Assembly: GCF_000247695.1 (NCBI RefSeq)
Contig: NW_004624843.1
Span: 1,195,299 to 1,259,298, forward strand
Direction: 5' to 3'
DNA from: Heterocephalus glaber
Lineage: Eukaryota; Chordata; Mammalia; Rodentia; Bathyergidae
DNA length: 64,000 nucleotides
Positions 60,965 to 64,000 of the stretch are shown here, in pieces (within the stretch, counting starts at the first letter, position 1; each line of letters begins with the position of its first letter). Under the pieces are notes generated by a model, which worked only from the letters and a program-made list of their open reading frames with translations, was not told where the DNA came from and did not search any database. A program made the position numbers and the translations under genes.

Positions 60965-62010
60965 AAGTTACTAAAATACAACTACACAGGAGCATACTTT
61001 CACAAATCTTGTTATCCATGTCTTTTTCTCTCCTTATACCCTGTGCCTAAAACAGTAGTTGGTGTACCATAGTTTCTCAATAGATGTTAGCTGAATAAAG
61101 CTACATTTTAGACTGGCTGATCTGGCCAGAGATAAAAGTCAAAGTGTAAATAGTCAAATGAACCATCCAAGAACAGAAGTCTAGCATGGATATGAAGGAA
61201 AGATGGTAGAGTCAAAGTCAGGGCAGGGCTAGAGGCAATCTAATAAGAAATGGGAAAACTGAGCCCTTAGAAGACTAGAAAACACTTCCCAGCAACTGGA
61301 GCAGCACAGTGAGAGCGTCCCCAGCGTGGGAATGACCTGGGGTCAGCCTTGCTTGTGCGGAGTACACAAGATGAGCTATCACAGGCAGCCCCCGTCATCT
61401 CTAAAACACAGAAGTTTGGTGAGGCACACTCTCTGCTCACAAGGTAATAATGACTTAGAACACTACAAGTGAACAAAAGAAAATGGTAGTCATAATCGCT
61501 TGGAAATTTAAATAAGTTCATGATTTAAAAGGAAGTATTTTAAAAAGAGTTTAGAAATGAGCAGCGAGAACATGTCTGTGGCCATGGCAGATTCTTAAGT
61601 GCTTTTTAATATATAACAAAAATGTTTAAAAAAAGTAAGTTGAGCCTTTAATTTAAGAAGCTTAAAAAGAAGTGAATAAATATTGGAGGAACGGGGAGTT
61701 GATCGTGAGAAAGGAAAAATTTAATAAACCTAAAAGGAAGAATGTGGTAGAATTGAAAAATGAAGAGTTGTATCTTTGAAAAGACAAATCACATAGACAG
61801 ATTTCGATAAGAACTTAAGAAAGAAAACTAAAAAGTAGATTTGAAAAAGGAGATATATCCACAGATAGGGCAGAGGTAAGATTAACTTCCAGAGTAATAT
61901 ATATTTTAAGAGGTACTAGTTTCTTTCTAAGACTATTTTTAGAATAGTGTTGATTTAGATTTTTAGGCTAATTAAAATTAAAACTTAGTTTCCTTTTAAA
62001 AGGAAAACCT
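60965..62010. other. Intronic stretch with no clear feature
   Basis: A-rich sequence without a recognisable element or exon; an L2/MIR-like 3' end may lie near 61040-61100 ('ggtgtaccatagtttctcaa'). Confidence 0.4.
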
Positions 62011-62011
62011 G

Positions 62012-62102
62012 AGGGCTGGAGATTTAGCTCAGTGGTGCCACCGCCTGCCTCGCAAGCGCAAGGTCCTGAGTTCGATCTTCAGTACCAAAAAAAAAAGGAA
62101 AG
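62012..62102 (+). mobile_element. ID SINE
   Basis: Full ID body (GATTTAGCTCAGTGGTGCCA, B box GTTCGATCTTC) with an A/G-rich tail. Short repeats AAAACCTG flank it. Confidence 0.93.
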
Positions 62103-62114
62103 AAAAAAAACCTG

Positions 62115-64000
62115 GTTGAGATGTCATGTTACTGCTGTATCCGTTAGAAATCCAATTTTATCTGAAGTTGTAGATTTTATTTGATGAGTTTTTACTCAGA
62201 GAACACCCCATCATAGTGTCAGTTTGTAGAGAGTTATGCTCCTGTAAATCGCGAGGATTCCCAAGTATTAGGGACACCATAAAAATATTGGTGAACCAGT
62301 TAATCTTAATTAGAGGGGAGTATAAATTTCCTGTGTGAGAGATACCAAGTAATTTGAACTCTGAACAGAGGGTCACATTCTCTCCTATTTCCCTTTAGCA
62401 GTTTTGCGAAGTGCAATGCGCCAGTGAGTAAAAATACCTTAGGACTTGCTAATGAAAGACAGTGTGTACAGAATCTGCTATTCCAGCACATATTTTTTTA
62501 GATGTTGAAAATGCTATTGTCAAATAGTATTTTAAAAACTGTCAGGTGTGTGTGTTTTTCAAATGAGTTTTAAATAATTCAGTACTATGCAGGCAGCAGA
62601 AAAATGACTTTATAAACTCGCAGTGCTGTTTTATATTGAACATATAAGTAGAGGCTATGAATTAAAAATGACAGTCTCTGATCCATCTTTTTACTAATAA
62701 TTGCTGTAGTGTTGATGGAAATTTGCAGTTACCAATGTTGTTTTGGCATTTTCCCATTAAATGATTGCCTTAAAGTCATTTCAACATAGATGCCACTGTG
62801 TACTGATGGTGAAATGGGTTCCTCATAATGAGGGAACTTTGATTGGTTTGCCTAACCTGATGGCTACTTGTGGCCACTCCCTTCCCCTTCCTTCCCTCTT
62901 GTGTGCTGCTGAATCAGAAGTGAGGACAGAGCAGACAGGGAAGAGAGTTCACTTTGAGTAAGTGTTAAGATTCCTCAGTGTTTGCCACCCAGCCACTGAG
63001 TTGATGAGCAGCACTGAAAAAATATTAAAAGTTCCCTCCCTGAGGATCACAGATTGTTATGAGTCTTAGCCACATTTCTCATTGACTCATTATTCATGAT
63101 TTTCATACTTTCCCTCTTCTTCCTGTCCCCAGATTCTTTGTTTTTAAAGGTGTGTGTGTGTGAGAAAAGGCTAAAGGAATTCATAATACTGTGTACATTT
63201 CTTCCTCCTGCCAAAAGACTTATTGTACTGGTTTTCCCAAATGCAGAAAAATTTTCTTCTTCATCATTGCTGTTATGACTATTACCTGGGTATTATTTTC
63301 CTCAGTTGGGTATTTTACATGTATAATAATGATATTGATCATGTTCAGGAGTTAACAAATCTCTAATCTGAGGATCTCTGAGTTAGGAATTAAGTGACTT
63401 TTATAACAAAAGATTTGAAGTGTGTTTGCAAGACCTGGGCAGTGACTGAAATCATAACCACAGAGAGGGTTGCAGTTAGACGCAGAAATGTTAAAATGTT
63501 ACCTGTATTTAAACATGAAGAGTAAAGATGTATTCATTGCAACAGTCATTTTCAAGATGTGGCCTAAGAAACTCTAAAAGTTCATTTAAAATTCATAAAT
63601 CCCATCCAGTGTCTCTTTGAGTACACAGCATATGACTGCTCTCCAGTGTCCTGAGCATGCTGATTATAAACTGTTTAACACACATTGTCTGTAGGACTGA
63701 CTTATTCTGTTTATTCAGTCTGAAAGGACTCAGAACTGTTGCCATACATCTGGGTAGAGATAGACTGCCCAGTTCAGGAGAAGTGTTCTTTGTGTGTGCT
63801 CCGTATTATTCTGTGGTCTTTCTCAGAAGTTTTTGTTTTAAAAGATGGATTGAGGTGGATTTTTAGAGATTTTATTCTAGATTTCATAGATTTTTGCATG
63901 TCAGTTTTAATTGATTTTTTTTAAGGTTTAGCTAAAACCAACAATAAAACAAGGATGAGATTTAGAAAGGGCTGCAAAAGTTAGTGAAGGGATGTATTTT
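62115..64000. other. Intronic stretch to the window end
   Basis: No named repeat or exon. A short TG run lies near 63151-63161. Confidence 0.4.

Larger units (their letters stand above)
47439..64000 (+). other. RHBDD1: RHBDD1 intron, continuing past the window
   Basis: It starts with a consensus donor GTAAGT. I found no sequence encoding the next rhomboid segment (GHLAG and the last membrane spans) up to the window end. Human RHBDD1 is spread over roughly 160 kb, so a long intron here is expected. Confidence 0.75.

Noticed and set aside
47439..64000. The third RHBDD1 coding exon with the catalytic histidine
   Set aside because: I looked for sequence encoding TSFAGHLAG-like residues with splice sites and did not find it. 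A short exon could still be missed by eye.
1..64000. A CRISPR array, operon or other prokaryote-type system
   Set aside because: The tandem direct repeats seen are microsatellites or SINE target duplications, and the sequence is clearly mammalian nuclear DNA with introns and retroelements.

Overview
The window is nuclear DNA of a mammal, most likely a non-muroid rodent. It is AT-rich, and tRNA-derived ID SINEs, B1 (Alu-like) SINEs, dimeric B1-dID elements, L1 fragments and MaLR-type LTRs fill much of it. The young ID copies share the core GATTTAGCTCAGTGGTTC. That is not the squirrel or kangaroo-rat form I remember, so a beaver-like lineage is a guess only. No prokaryotic, organellar or CRISPR-type content is present.

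One protein-coding gene is supported: RHBDD1 (rhomboid protease RHBDL4) on the + strand. A CpG island at about 22.08-23.0 kb is its probable promoter and first non-coding exon. The first coding exon is at 45,246-45,678 and ends one base after the catalytic serine codon (Ser144). The second coding exon is at 47,306-47,438. The rest of the gene, including the exon that should carry the catalytic histidine, was not found before 64,000, so the window ends inside a long intron. The first 22 kb is intergenic. In human, IRS1 lies on that side, but no IRS1 coding sequence was seen.

Layout: 1-22 kb, intergenic repeats, including a two-LTR MaLR provirus (12.5-14.5 kb), an antisense L1 (18.3-19.4 kb) and a TA-flanked DNA transposon (7.2 kb). 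22-23 kb, CpG-island promoter. 23-45 kb, presumed intron 1, with a U6 snRNA 5' head (24.2 kb), LTRs (34.1-34.9 kb), a long near-perfect inverted repeat (35.1-35.6 kb) and nested L1s (38.7-40 kb). 45.2-47.4 kb, coding exons. 47.4-64 kb, intron with L1, MLT1-like, hAT and ID elements and one small GC-rich patch at 49.6 kb.

The points most worth a second look are the inverted repeat, the two tail-less snRNA 5' heads (U6 at 24.2 kb, U2 at 18.6 kb) and the GC-rich patch with a good donor site inside the RHBDD1 intron. I found no new gene system.
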